Shown one piece after another: positions 17,741 through 26,438 of a stretch of DNA of 64,000 bases. This stretch comes from Lachnospiraceae bacterium (GTDB lineage: Bacteria; Bacillota_A; Clostridia; Lachnospirales; Lachnospiraceae): contig JAFXDD010000028.1 of the NCBI GenBank assembly GCA_017516285.1, positions 59,566 to 123,565 of the forward strand. The letters are read 5' to 3'. The notes beneath the pieces are model-generated. The model had not been told where the DNA came from, ran no database searches, and saw only the letters and a program-made list of their open reading frames with translations. The position numbers and the translations under genes were made by a program. Positions within the stretch are counted from its first letter, which is position 1, and every line of letters starts with the position of its first letter.

Positions 17741-18356
17741 TGTCATTTTCTCCTTGCGCTGTAGTAGCTGTAGTAACCTTCGGATACAAGATTTCGAATG
17801 GCGGCGTTTCCAAATCATCCGGTGAATAATGTGCATATGCAGTAACGGCCAGTTTTGCTTCGTTCTTATCCTGTGGCGTCAATGTAATGCCATCTAATGC
17901 TAAAGGATTTTTTATGATGAGTATTACCGGCTTCTGACTTCCACTCAAGTTACCAATCCATGCAATATTTTCAACATAATCGGCATCCTTGATGTCATCT
18001 CTGGCCGTAATTTTCTGATATTCACCACCATCTACTTCTGATAAATCAGCTGCACCTAATGATAGCGCAAATGTCTCCGGAGTAATTTCTAAAATAGTTG
18101 CCTTAATATAAGCTTCCCATCCATCAATTAACTCTAAACCTTTTGCTCTTCCCATCACGCCATCAACCGGAACCTGTCTGACGTTTGGTTTTGCAGAAAA
18201 TTCTCCACCACCCTGTGTGGCGCCGATAATTCTGCCTGCTGCCTTAATCTTTTCAAAGCTCTCTCCGGCAACATAGTTTTTTACAAATGCTCCGGCATCC
18301 AAAAGCAGCTTCTCAGGTGTCTTTTCCGTGAACCCACTATATTTTTTTCTAAACAT
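17727..18356 (-). CDS. Major tail tube protein
   Basis: 209 aa. The beta-rich sequence (KLLLDAGAFVKNY, IGATQGGGEFSAKPNVRQVPVDG, SQKPVILIIKNPLALDGITL) is like major tail proteins of Clostridial siphophages. It polymerises into the non-contractile tube. The acidic tail (GENDNEEN) overlaps the chaperone start. Position between the tail terminator and the chaperones supports the call. Confidence 0.82.
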   Translation of the reverse strand: MFRKKYSGFTEKTPEKLLLDAGAFVKNYVAGESFEKIKAAGRIIGATQGGGEFSAKPNVRQVPVDGVMGRAKGLELIDGWEAYIKATILEITPETFALSLGAADLSEVDGGEYQKITARDDIKDADYVENIAWIGNLSGSQKPVILIIKNPLALDGITLTPQDKNEAKLAVTAYAHYSPDDLETPPFEILYPKVTTATTAQGENDNEEN

Positions 18357-18358
18357 CT

Positions 18359-18712
18359 TTATACCTCTCTTTCATAAACATGTAATGTAAACTTTGCCCT
18401 AATTCTTTTAATAGACTTGTCCGGGTCAGGTACGTTTTCCCTAGTTCCTTTAAAGGTGCGTATGAGCATCTTATCTGTCAGAACTTCATTAAAATCAAGG
18501 TTCTTCTCCAGCTCATCCATCATAGCTTCAGCTCCGGAATAATATTTATTGCGGTCCCATACATTCACCTCTAAATCGTATGTACTAAGGCAGCCTTCCC
18601 GGGATAATCTTCTGATGGAGAATACTTTGTAAGGGTAGTCTTGTTTCTCATCTTCCTCTTCATGATTTCCACCAATTAAAATTTTCAAATTATTAATTAA
18701 ATGATTTGTCAC
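18359..18712 (-). CDS. Tail completion/terminator protein
   Basis: 117 aa of the kind that caps the tail tube in HK97-like phages (phage_tail_terminator/minor capsid families). There is no catalytic motif; the call rests mainly on order (after the HK97 gp10-like gene and before the tail tube) and on size. It shares 1 bp with the gene upstream. Confidence 0.65.
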   Translation of the reverse strand: MTNHLINNLKILIGGNHEEEDEKQDYPYKVFSIRRLSREGCLSTYDLEVNVWDRNKYYSGAEAMMDELEKNLDFNEVLTDKMLIRTFKGTRENVPDPDKSIKRIRAKFTLHVYEREV

Positions 18713-19179
18713 TAATCACCATTCCCTTCGTAATCATCATTGCTTATCAATGATAATGCTTTGGCTTCATCTTCCAGAGCAGACAGATATTGGCTTTCGA
18801 TTTTGATAATGGTTGCAATATTATCTTCGACGGCACTTGTCAGTAAACCTAACTTTGGCTCTCTTGATGTTCCAAGCTCCTGAAATCCACCATAAAATCC
18901 ATTCGGTTTCATACCCACCTGCAAAACCGGATGTTTCTCATACTTGTGTTTTACCCAGTACTGTGTGTATTTTCCCACTCTGCCCCTGTACATTGTGAAA
19001 TGCTGATAAAATGACTTTCGAAAGGTTTTACAGACAAATCTTCCTACATCTCGCAGTGCTGCTCTGCTTAGTTCTTTTATTGTATAAGAGCAACGGTCTA
19101 CACTGGATACAAATTTCACTCCATCTTTGTTCAATCTGACAACAGATTTCGGCAATGTCTCACCTGGCATCTCTGACAC
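18712..19179 (-). CDS. HK97 gp10-like head-tail component
   Basis: 155 aa. The stretch FYGGFQELGTSREPKLGLLTSA is the family signature of HK97 gp10/putative tail-component proteins (a small 'GFxExGTxxxPAxPFL'-like motif). It takes part in the neck between capsid and tail. It overlaps the head-closure gene by 20 bp. Confidence 0.75.
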   Translation of the reverse strand: MSEMPGETLPKSVVRLNKDGVKFVSSVDRCSYTIKELSRAALRDVGRFVCKTFRKSFYQHFTMYRGRVGKYTQYWVKHKYEKHPVLQVGMKPNGFYGGFQELGTSREPKLGLLTSAVEDNIATIIKIESQYLSALEDEAKALSLISNDDYEGNGD

Positions 19180-19471
19180 CTCCGTAACAGGTTATTTCAA
19201 GCTTTCTGCCGCTCACAAAAGTTCTAAGTACTTTATATATGCATCCTTCGTACAAAACCTTATTTTCCCCTGCATAGTCCAGATAATCCGCCAACTCGAA
19301 TTTGATTTCCGGCTTATAATCATTTGTCTGTGCCTGATAAAATTCGGTCTGACTAATAGATTTTAAAGATGCAAAGCGTTGCTTTAGCACTCTTTCTGTT
19401 ATCGGATTGCCATATTCATCTTTTTTTCCATTATCGGCTTCCTCTATAAGATAGATTTCTTTATCATACAT
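19160..19471 (-). CDS. Head-closure (head-tail joining) protein
   Basis: 103 aa if started at the ATG at 19,471, which overlaps the preceding gene by 8 bp and has a GGTGAT site. The content (YDKEIYLIEEADNGKKDEYG, FYQAQTNDYKPEIKFELADY) resembles SPP1 gp16/HK97 gp7-type head closure proteins with a small beta barrel. Longer in-frame starts would run through the gene upstream and are unlikely. Confidence 0.68.
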   Translation of the reverse strand: MYDKEIYLIEEADNGKKDEYGNPITERVLKQRFASLKSISQTEFYQAQTNDYKPEIKFELADYLDYAGENKVLYEGCIYKVLRTFVSGRKLEITCYGGVRDAR

Positions 19472-19751
19472 GATAATCACCGCATAGAGAAATGCCATCT
19501 CTGCATGAGTTATAAGCCTTCTCATACCTTTCCGCTGCGTTTTCAAAGTTAAATTGCCATCTGGCATACAACTTTACACAGGATATTATAAGCGGTTGCG
19601 ATATTGCATCCTGTTTTGGCTTTCCATCATCATCATAAATATTAATTCCCACTCGCTGCATATCTTTATAGCAAGCATCGATGGTATCTTCTATTTCAGT
19701 ATTCAATGCATCCGTACTGATGCGCAATGCCAATCTAATTTTTTCTACCAT
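19464..19751 (-). CDS. Head-tail connector (gp6-like)
   Basis: 95 aa started at the ATG at 19,751, chosen because GGAGG lies 6 bases upstream. The sequence (VEKIRLALRISTDALNTEIEDTIDACYKDM) is the helical HK97 gp6/YqbG-like connector type that binds below the portal. It follows the capsid gene and a small hairpin at 19,770-19,793. Confidence 0.72.
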   Translation of the reverse strand: MVEKIRLALRISTDALNTEIEDTIDACYKDMQRVGINIYDDDGKPKQDAISQPLIISCVKLYARWQFNFENAAERYEKAYNSCRDGISLCGDYHV

Positions 19752-19769
19752 TTTCATCCTCCATACAAA

Positions 19770-19793
19770 TGGCGCCAACCGAAGTCAGCGCCA
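19770..19793 (-). terminator. Hairpin between capsid and connector genes
   Basis: Minus-strand TGGCGC (19,793-19,788) and GCGCCA (19,775-19,770) pair around a 12-nt loop; ATTTGT follows. It may be a weak terminator or an RNA-processing stem that lowers connector expression relative to capsid. The short U-run makes full termination unlikely. Confidence 0.45.
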
Positions 19794-19797
19794 AATA

Positions 19798-19946
19798 CTA
19801 TGCATTCAAAGCTGCGATTAATTCAGCCTTTGTCATGCTGCTATACCCTTTAATACCAGCGTTTTTTGCAGCTTCTTTAAGCTGCGCAACTGTGTAGGAC
19901 TCATCATATACGATTGTATTATCTACCGCAATCGTACGGCCGACTA
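19798..19946 (-). CDS. HeH/Rho-N-like small domain directly after the capsid gene, start unclear
   Basis: An open frame of about 49 codons reading VGRTIAVDNTIVYDESYT, then LKEAAKNAGIKGYSSMTKAE and a short end. The second part looks like a HeH/LEM or Rho-N (SAP-like) helical domain common in phage proteins beside the capsid gene. It overlaps the capsid stop codon in the -1 frame. No ATG, GTG or TTG opens it; the first ATG is inside the helical domain. It could be reached by -1 slippage at the G-run before the capsid stop, or start at a non-standard codon after the strong GAGGGGG site. Confidence 0.5.
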
Positions 19947-21155
19947 TTCCCCCTCAGTGAGCAACGCATGAGCTTTGTTTGTGGTAACATTACCATCCAT
20001 AATTGCATATGCACAGTAATCTGTCTTTCTCTCTTTTACATGGTCCTCAGGCATAATAGTCGTTTCCTTGTTAACGTTGCAATGATAACCATCCCTCGGA
20101 TTGGAGAAGAGAATTTCACCATCCAACATGGAATCATCTTCTTTAACAGCCATGCCCAGCACCCTGAACTGTCCCTGATTTGTTGGGTCAGGAACAAACA
20201 AAGGTCTTCCGGCTAAATCTACAATTGCTGCGATCTTAGTCCAAATTGTATTTGAGTTAGCATAGACGTTCAAACCCGCACCATAACCGGATTTAACCTT
20301 ACCTCTGGCAGCCACAATGTTGGCATATGTAGGTACGGTACCTGCAGCGTATGTAACAACCTGTGGTGTACCATCTTCCTTTAACAGGGCGGTTACTGTT
20401 CCCATAGGTTCCGGCTTGCCTGTATCTGCATTTGCGCCCTTACCATGTGTAGCACCGTAACTAGCAGCAGCACCCATCTTCTTAGCCAACTTTCTTTGGA
20501 TGTACGGAATAAAGTCTTCAATGGCCATTTCCTTTAATTTCCATGACACCGTAATATCTCTGGATAATTCACAACCACTTAACTGGAATTCTTTAAAGGT
20601 CTCTTTTCCATCTTCCGTTACGGTAGCTTCGTCATACCACTTTGCTTCTGTGGATGTATCTTCCTGAATCAGAGAGAGAACACCATTTACATATGTTTTT
20701 GTTACATCCTGGAAGTATGGATAGATTTCTCCTGCCATTTCCCAAATTCCCTTTGCAACTGTATTCGGAATTACTACAGCTGTATTTCCGGTAGTGTGGG
20801 TATACGCTTCATTTACCATCTGATATGCCTTATTTTCATTTGCATCAAGCGGCTTACCCATTAATGTCTTTGCCCATGCATTGACATAAACATCAGACTT
20901 CCAAGCATCCTCTGCATTCTCAAATTCGCCGTCATTGTTTGTTCTTCCACTTAATGCAATCGGATTAGCCGGAACCGGGTTATTGTTCAATGCAGCAAAA
21001 TCAGCCATTGCCTGTGCAGTTCTTTCCCACTCAGCGTCCAAATCTCTGACCTCCTGCATCTTTGTCTGTGCTTCAGCGCTTTTTCCCTGATTAATCAGCT
21101 CCTGTGCTTCGTTTAACAAATTCTTCCTCTTGTCTTCGTACTGTTTCTTGTTCAT
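19944..21155 (-). CDS. Major capsid protein, HK97 family
   Basis: 403 aa. The first ~100 residues are a charged, coiled-coil delta domain (KKQYEDKRKNLLNEAQELIN) that acts as scaffold and is normally removed by the phage protease upstream. The HK97 fold follows: VVIPNTVAKGIWEM, LSRDITVSWKLKEMAIEDF, and the late FRVLGMAVKEDDSMLDGEIL block. No separate scaffold gene is present, in keeping with this type. The gene starts 1 bp after the protease. Confidence 0.92.
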   Translation of the reverse strand: MNKKQYEDKRKNLLNEAQELINQGKSAEAQTKMQEVRDLDAEWERTAQAMADFAALNNNPVPANPIALSGRTNNDGEFENAEDAWKSDVYVNAWAKTLMGKPLDANENKAYQMVNEAYTHTTGNTAVVIPNTVAKGIWEMAGEIYPYFQDVTKTYVNGVLSLIQEDTSTEAKWYDEATVTEDGKETFKEFQLSGCELSRDITVSWKLKEMAIEDFIPYIQRKLAKKMGAAASYGATHGKGANADTGKPEPMGTVTALLKEDGTPQVVTYAAGTVPTYANIVAARGKVKSGYGAGLNVYANSNTIWTKIAAIVDLAGRPLFVPDPTNQGQFRVLGMAVKEDDSMLDGEILFSNPRDGYHCNVNKETTIMPEDHVKERKTDYCAYAIMDGNVTTNKAHALLTEGE

Positions 21156-21156
21156 A

Positions 21157-21852
21157 CTAATTTACTCCCTTCAAATTTAACAATTCTAATTGCATCTGCA
21201 TTAAAATAGCAGAGTCACCATTGTTTGGCTGCTCTGCTTGTTCTAACATTTTTTTCGTTTGTTCCATTTTTTCTTTGCTAGGCAAAGCAAAGAGCGGACC
21301 TGCAACAAACAATTCTTCCTCTTTTTCCTCAAACATGATGGCATCAATAAGACCTCTTGCTTTGGCCTGTTCTGCTGTCAGCCATGTCTCTTTTTCCATC
21401 ATTTCCAGAGCTTCCTCTTCTGTCATACCGCTTTTAGCCACATATGCCCGACTTAATGCTCTGTCTGCAGTCCTTAGCATTTCTGAGGTATGCTCAAAAG
21501 TGCTATGGTTTCCACTGGCTCTTGTAGATACGCAATGCACCATCATTAGAGCCGTTGGTGACATCTCACAATGAGCAGCCATAGCAGCAATAGAAGCTGC
21601 ACTACATGCTTCACCAGTGATATAAATTTTTACATTATCCTTTTTGCTTCTAAGCAAGGTATAGATTTCAGAGCCAACATCAATAACTCCACCCGGTGAA
21701 TTGATAAATACTTCAATTTCATCACCCGGCTGAAAGATATCTATTATAGCCTGAACATCCTTGGGGCATGTACAATCTTCCTCCCAGTAATCATAGAACC
21801 ATTTGTAATCATTTGGTACCATGACACCTCTAATGTTAACCGTATGCTTCAC
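21157..21852 (-). CDS. ClpP-like capsid maturation protease
   Basis: 231 aa serine protease of the S14 (ClpP) type that trims capsid and scaffold during maturation. Visible are INSPGGVIDVGSEIY, the catalytic Ser in GEACSAASIAAMA near residue 85, and the His in MMVHCVS near residue 110. The gene order portal-protease-capsid is the classical HK97 order. It overlaps the portal gene by 17 bp. Confidence 0.92.
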   Translation of the reverse strand: MKHTVNIRGVMVPNDYKWFYDYWEEDCTCPKDVQAIIDIFQPGDEIEVFINSPGGVIDVGSEIYTLLRSKKDNVKIYITGEACSAASIAAMAAHCEMSPTALMMVHCVSTRASGNHSTFEHTSEMLRTADRALSRAYVAKSGMTEEEALEMMEKETWLTAEQAKARGLIDAIMFEEKEEELFVAGPLFALPSKEKMEQTKKMLEQAEQPNNGDSAILMQMQLELLNLKGVN

Positions 21853-23113
21853 TTGTACTCCTTTCTGCAGTCTTTAAGAGCTGCGTAATCATTCCTGCTA
21901 CTACAAGGCAGTTATCACCATTCATTTTCCCCAGCATATCTTCAATCATGTCAACCACTTGAGTATCCAATCTTCTAAGCGGCTTATCGCCACCCTCAAT
22001 CGGCGCCATATTAAGTGCTGCTCTCCATTCATTAGGTGTCATAGCTCCTCTGTCAACCATAGCCTGTAAGGCTAATTTGGAACTCAGAGAAGCATATTGA
22101 AGATTACTTGCTTCAAATACGATTTTATTTCCACAGCCGCGTTCTTTTCTGCTGAAAAGTCTTACTGTGTAGGTCTCGGCAAGCTGTATTGCCACCGGCT
22201 CGATTTCGGATTCATAATATGCATTCCAATCATCCTCCGTCCAGCTTGATGTAACAATTTTTTCATTGGTATTGAAAAATGAATAGATACGTTTTATTGA
22301 CTCTTTACTCTGTAGTGCATTTGGTACAAAATCCTTTGGCTCAATTCTGGTCGCTGTTACTTTTGCATCCACACCAGCAGCACCGAAACTGTCATTTTCA
22401 ATATCGAGATAATTATCTACAAAACTCTTAACACCCTTCTTGATATCTTCATCACGCATAGCTTGATTGAATGTAAGCAGCCATCGTATAATACTACTGT
22501 TTTTTATGGCCTTTATAATTCCCTGGTCTATCGTAGTGATTACTTCCATCATCTCTGCCAGAGCGGGTGCCGGACTTTCGCCAAATATATCATCGTTATT
22601 GTAATCATTTCGTAAATGAATGATTTGGTCGTATGGAAAAATACCAAATTTGCCATTCCGAAATTGAAATTTCAGATATAGTACGTCCTCTTTATACACA
22701 GTTTCGCAAGTCACACAAGGAATAGGATACAACTGTACTGGAATATCATTTTCATTTCGAATAATCAAAATAAATGCATTGTTATTTAAGCACAGCTGAT
22801 TTGCAACCTTTTCCTGGAACTGCTGTCCTGTCATGTAAGGATTTGGTTCTGAAAGTAAAAAGCGCATATTTGCACTCGGGTTAACCTTTAGTCCTTTTTC
22901 CGGGTCATCCCTAATATGTTTGCCAACCAGTTTTCCGATAGCCTTTACTTTCGGTCTGATACACGCTCTAACAATATCGCTCTGATAAAGCTTTCCATTC
23001 CATGAGTAATAATGCTCACCGAATGTATTAACCATCTTAATTATTGTGCCATCTGCTTTTTGATTTGTTGTTGGCTCTCTTTTCTTTTGCCCTCGTCTTT
23101 TAAACAATCCCAT
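21836..23113 (-). CDS. Portal protein, HK97 family
   Basis: 425 aa. Family landmarks include NAFILIIRNENDIPVQLYPI, the IHLRNDYNNDDIFGESPAPAL block, and TPNEWRAALNMAPIEGGD near the C-terminus. It forms the dodecameric ring at one capsid vertex through which DNA enters and leaves. It starts 8 bp after the terminase gene. Confidence 0.92.
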   Translation of the reverse strand: MGLFKRRGQKKREPTTNQKADGTIIKMVNTFGEHYYSWNGKLYQSDIVRACIRPKVKAIGKLVGKHIRDDPEKGLKVNPSANMRFLLSEPNPYMTGQQFQEKVANQLCLNNNAFILIIRNENDIPVQLYPIPCVTCETVYKEDVLYLKFQFRNGKFGIFPYDQIIHLRNDYNNDDIFGESPAPALAEMMEVITTIDQGIIKAIKNSSIIRWLLTFNQAMRDEDIKKGVKSFVDNYLDIENDSFGAAGVDAKVTATRIEPKDFVPNALQSKESIKRIYSFFNTNEKIVTSSWTEDDWNAYYESEIEPVAIQLAETYTVRLFSRKERGCGNKIVFEASNLQYASLSSKLALQAMVDRGAMTPNEWRAALNMAPIEGGDKPLRRLDTQVVDMIEDMLGKMNGDNCLVVAGMITQLLKTAERSTSEAYG

Positions 23114-23121
23114 AGCTCCTC

Positions 23122-24816
23122 CTAAATCACACTTAAATATTCTTCAAGGTTTCTCTCCAGCACTACGTACGCATCCAATAATCCGGCCATACCGTCAATT
23201 CTTCGGGTGCTTGAATTACCTTTTGCCGGCTGTATATTTCCATTTCTATCAATATCCACCGACGTGTTGGTGAGACACCATTTTAAGACCGGATTGTTAT
23301 TATAAACAATACGTTTCTTTTCTAAATCAGCCCCTAATGATTTCATTGGACCTGACAACGTTTTTTTGCCCTGAATTACTTCCTCCATGACACTTTTTCC
23401 AAAAGTATTTTTCATTTCTTCAACAAAATACGTAGCACTCCATGAGTCATATCCACATTTACACAAATAAATATCTAACTCATCCTGAACTTCTTTATAC
23501 CATTCCAAAACGTGCTTGTAGTGTACTTTATTCCCCGGGCAAGTCCTTAAATATCCTTTGTCTCTCCATATGTCATATGGTATTTTATCTTCCCTGACTT
23601 TTTTCTCCAGTAAATCTTCCGGAATCCAGTACATTTGCAAAACATAAATATTGTCATCATTCGGTACCATAAATATGACTGTCGCATTTGTAAGGTCTGT
23701 AGTGGATGATAAATCACAACCTCCAATACCATATCTTGGTTTTAACTCTTTGACATCAAATAAAGCTTTATTATCAATCTGTTCAAATGTAAGCCATGCT
23801 TCTGTAGAAGTCTCACGTATATTAAATTCTTTACACACCAGATTTTTTATCAGAGTATGGTTGCCTTTTGCTTTTTCCACTTTAGCCTTAAGTGACTCCA
23901 GTTTTTTAATGGTGCCCAATCCGGGATTAGCCTTTTTCCAGCACTTTTCATCAGTCCACTCTTTTCTATTATCCAATTCATAAATGAATGGGAAGAAGTG
24001 AATATCTTTGTAACCATTATCATCAAACAGCCCGTTAATTACCCTTTCCGCTTCTTCGTACTTCTGGTCATAGATGTCCTCTCTTATCGTTCCGGCCGTT
24101 GAGGTTATGTAAATCAATGGCTGGTCTCTGGCCGTGGTGCCGTCTGCCATAATATCAAAAAGCGCTCTTCCGTTCTTCCACTGGTGTATTTCATCCATTA
24201 ACACACAATGGACATTTAAACCATCCAGTGTATCGCTATCGGATGCCAATGGCTTAAAGGTGCCATCATTAAATAATTCGCTGGATAATTCTGCAACCAG
24301 CGCCTTAATTCTTCTCAAAAGAACAGGGGATTTTCTAACCATTCTCTTGGACTCATTCCAGATAATCTTTGCCTGATCACGTTTAGTTGCCACTGCATAC
24401 ACTTCCGGTCCCGGTTCTCCATCGCCAATAAGCATATAAAGACCAACAATTGAAGCAAGGAGTGATTTGCCATTCTTTTTACCGACAATTAAAACAGACT
24501 CTCTACACATACGATATCCATTGATATCAATAAATCCAAAGACTGCTGCCAGATGGGCTTTTTCCCATAGTTCAAGTCTGACCGGCTTGCCTGCTCCTGC
24601 ACCTTTCGAAATCTTGCAATAATTCTCTGCAAATTCCAATATATGATTTGCCCGTTTTGGGGAATAAAAATACTCACCCGGTTCATTTACCAGCTGAGCT
24701 AAATACTTGTACCATTTATGTATTTTTGCAGATACAACTTCTTCGTCACTTTCAATTTTATTCCAGTACTCCAGAATTGGATTGTATGCCAAAGGATATA
24801 CAACTTTCTTGGCCAT
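23122..24816 (-). CDS. terL: Terminase large subunit
   Basis: 564 aa packaging motor and headful/cos nuclease of the terminase_1 type. ATPase: Walker A-like VGKKNGKSLLAS near residue 115 and Walker B VHCVLMDEIHQW near 205, then the coupling motif ITSTAG. The nuclease domain begins with GGCDLSSTTDLT, holding the first metal-binding Asp, near 367. It shares a base with the small-subunit gene upstream. Confidence 0.93.
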   Translation of the reverse strand: MAKKVVYPLAYNPILEYWNKIESDEEVVSAKIHKWYKYLAQLVNEPGEYFYSPKRANHILEFAENYCKISKGAGAGKPVRLELWEKAHLAAVFGFIDINGYRMCRESVLIVGKKNGKSLLASIVGLYMLIGDGEPGPEVYAVATKRDQAKIIWNESKRMVRKSPVLLRRIKALVAELSSELFNDGTFKPLASDSDTLDGLNVHCVLMDEIHQWKNGRALFDIMADGTTARDQPLIYITSTAGTIREDIYDQKYEEAERVINGLFDDNGYKDIHFFPFIYELDNRKEWTDEKCWKKANPGLGTIKKLESLKAKVEKAKGNHTLIKNLVCKEFNIRETSTEAWLTFEQIDNKALFDVKELKPRYGIGGCDLSSTTDLTNATVIFMVPNDDNIYVLQMYWIPEDLLEKKVREDKIPYDIWRDKGYLRTCPGNKVHYKHVLEWYKEVQDELDIYLCKCGYDSWSATYFVEEMKNTFGKSVMEEVIQGKKTLSGPMKSLGADLEKKRIVYNNNPVLKWCLTNTSVDIDRNGNIQPAKGNSSTRRIDGMAGLLDAYVVLERNLEEYLSVI

Positions 24817-25244
24817 TATACATCCTCACGATCATTTACAAAATCATCGAAATCATCCTCGGGCATTTTTTTAATTCTTTCAGTTTTTGGCAGGCATTCT
24901 AATAAAATCTTCATGGCCTGACTCTGTTTTTGAGAAAATTGCAAGAGAAGCTGTGCATCCGGGCTTTGTTTGGTACCATATTGGTTCTCACCATTCTTGT
25001 ATGCTACTGTAGTGCCTTCGCGAATGATATTTTCGCGCAATTCTTTCATGGTTATTGTCATAAAAGCAACGTCTTCAATGGTTGCATATACTAACTTTTT
25101 CTTATTTTCATCAATATCCTTGATAAGCTTCTTAAGTCTGTTTATCTCTCGCTTAATCTGCCTAGTTTTCTCGATATATCCGGCAACACTGTCACGTTTT
25201 TCTTCGCGTTCAATCTCTTCTAAAATGTCCTCTCTATCAACCAT
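24816..25244 (-). CDS. terS: Terminase small subunit, P27-like
   Basis: 142 aa if started at the ATG at 25,244 (AGGGGGTG ahead); a GTG three codons upstream is possible. Charged N-terminal helix, then the P27-like block KELRENIIREGTTVAYKNG and KQSPDAQLLLQFSQKQSQAM with an acidic end. It would recognise the packaging site on phage DNA. Directly precedes terL. Confidence 0.72.
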   Translation of the reverse strand: MVDREDILEEIEREEKRDSVAGYIEKTRQIKREINRLKKLIKDIDENKKKLVYATIEDVAFMTITMKELRENIIREGTTVAYKNGENQYGTKQSPDAQLLLQFSQKQSQAMKILLECLPKTERIKKMPEDDFDDFVNDREDV

Positions 25245-25313
25245 ATACCACACCCCCTTATGCGCGACCTGTGTATTACAGAAAACTGCCCCCCTCGGTC
25301 TTCTTCAGAACGG

Positions 25314-25535
25314 TTATGAATTATTTTTAGGGGGGACTACCATAATTTCATCAAATAACCCATCTAATACAATTACATTTCGCTCAAATTTATTTATCAA
25401 TTCTCGCTCAAGCTCTTTTCGTTTTTCTTTCGACAACATTACAGTTGTATGTACTACAATATCGCCTTCAGTAACGCACACTGCCTTATCCAGTTCAATA
25501 AGCTTCTCATTATCATCTTTGTAATATAATTTCAT
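25314..25535 (-). CDS. Small phage protein of unknown function
   Basis: 73 aa between the HNH endonuclease and terminase genes, overlapping the HNH stop by 4 bp. It has a beta-type N-terminus (KLYYKDDNEKLIELDKAVCV), a basic/acidic helix (SKEKRKELERELINKFER), and no motif I recognise. A purine-rich AGGGGGG-like site lies near its 3' end before terS. Confidence 0.6.
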   Translation of the reverse strand: MKLYYKDDNEKLIELDKAVCVTEGDIVVHTTVMLSKEKRKELERELINKFERNVIVLDGLFDEIMVVPPKNNS

Positions 25536-25858
25536 CTATCAATCTCCCTCAACGAAACTGGTTGCCCATCCTCATTAAATACGCACAATGGTTTTTGTTT
25601 ATTTCCTACGCCATGTCCTTCAAATAAATCATGACACTGTTTACAAACATACTCCAGGTTATCGTGATTTAATGCTATGTCCGGGTCATTAATATTTTCT
25701 GCTGTCAGCAATACTTTGTGATGTACTATATAACCGCTCCTACAGGTGCATTCCTCACACATACCACCATCTATCATTATGCGTTTCTTTTTATAGGCAT
25801 TCCTGCACTTAAGCCACTTATTTGATTTATAAAATGCTTCTGCAAATTCCCTTGCCAT
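25532..25858 (-). CDS. HNH endonuclease, packaging-associated
   Basis: 108 aa. The motif is visible: CEECTCRSGYIVHHKVLL, LNHDNLEYVCKQCHDLFEGH; two CxxC pairs bind structural zinc and the His residues form the HNH site. HNH proteins adjacent to terminase genes are required for cos cleavage and packaging in HK97-like phages, so this position suggests a cos phage. First gene of the late operon after the activator-box promoter. Confidence 0.88.
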   Translation of the reverse strand: MAREFAEAFYKSNKWLKCRNAYKKKRIMIDGGMCEECTCRSGYIVHHKVLLTAENINDPDIALNHDNLEYVCKQCHDLFEGHGVGNKQKPLCVFNEDGQPVSLREIDR

Positions 25859-25945
25859 ACTACCTCCAAATACAACAAGGAGCCTGATTTCTCAGACCCC
25901 CTGTTGCAACATTTAAGGAGAATACCTTTTCATTTGGACAATACC
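25858..25945 (-). promoter_or_regulatory. Leader of the late operon with an imperfect hairpin
   Basis: The 5' leader between the late promoter and the HNH gene contains an imperfect stem, CAACAGGGGGTCTG pairing with CAGGCTCCTTGTTG across an AGAAAT-type loop (about 25,876-25,909). Could be a transcript-processing stem, an attenuator or part of a cos region. I cannot tell which. Confidence 0.35.
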
Positions 25946-25991
25946 ATAATAGCACACTATCAATATAAACTTCTATCAACTTTTATCAACT
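25946..25991 (-). promoter_or_regulatory. Late-gene promoter with activator boxes at 10-bp spacing
   Basis: Minus strand: AGTTGATA at 25,991-25,984 and again at 25,981-25,974, AGTTTATA at 25,971-25,964, then the extended -10 TGCTATTAT (25,954-25,946). The boxes recur every 10 bp, one helical turn, and occupy the -35 region, which itself reads AGAAGT. The gene for an ArpU/DUF1492-type activator ends in the first box. Confidence 0.65.
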
Positions 25992-26415
25992 AATTTATTT
26001 TTTTATCCAAAGTTTTTTGCAATTGCGACAAAGCTTTTTTGTGTAGCTTTCCAGAAACCCACTGATAGGAAACATGCATATTGGTGGCTATAACTTCCCA
26101 TGTTTTAAATTGAAAATAACGTAAGTACAACAGTCTGCAGCAATCGGCATCACAGGCTTCATGAATGAATTTTCGCACCTCATCTTTGTATTCTACATAG
26201 GTGTCGATTTCTCTATCGATATCTTTCTTTAATTCTGCAATCTTGATTACGCAATCAGCCATCTTCTGTTGGCTTCCTGAAGCTTGTACTTTATTTCCAC
26301 CTAAGGCAGATGTGGTCTTGGTTGCCAATGCCTGAAGGCTTGCCAGTTCTTCGATGTCATTATTTATTTTTGCATCCATTTTTTTGATTTGATTAAGATA
26401 ATCAAACGCTTTCAT
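25990..26415 (-). CDS. ArpU/DUF1492-type late transcription activator
   Basis: 141 aa from the ATG at 26,415 (GTG nine bases upstream also possible; AGGTG lies 6 bases before the ATG). Coiled N-terminal part, then a sigma-70 region-4-like helix-turn-helix: LLYLRYFQFKTWEVIATNMH and YQWVSGKLHKKALSQLQKTL. In phages of this type such proteins (ArpU, RinA, Gp27-like) turn on packaging and structural genes. The late promoter with its direct repeats lies immediately downstream of this gene. Confidence 0.8.
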   Translation of the reverse strand: MKAFDYLNQIKKMDAKINNDIEELASLQALATKTTSALGGNKVQASGSQQKMADCVIKIAELKKDIDREIDTYVEYKDEVRKFIHEACDADCCRLLYLRYFQFKTWEVIATNMHVSYQWVSGKLHKKALSQLQKTLDKKIN

Positions 26416-26438
26416 ACTCCTCACCTGCCTTTTGAAAT

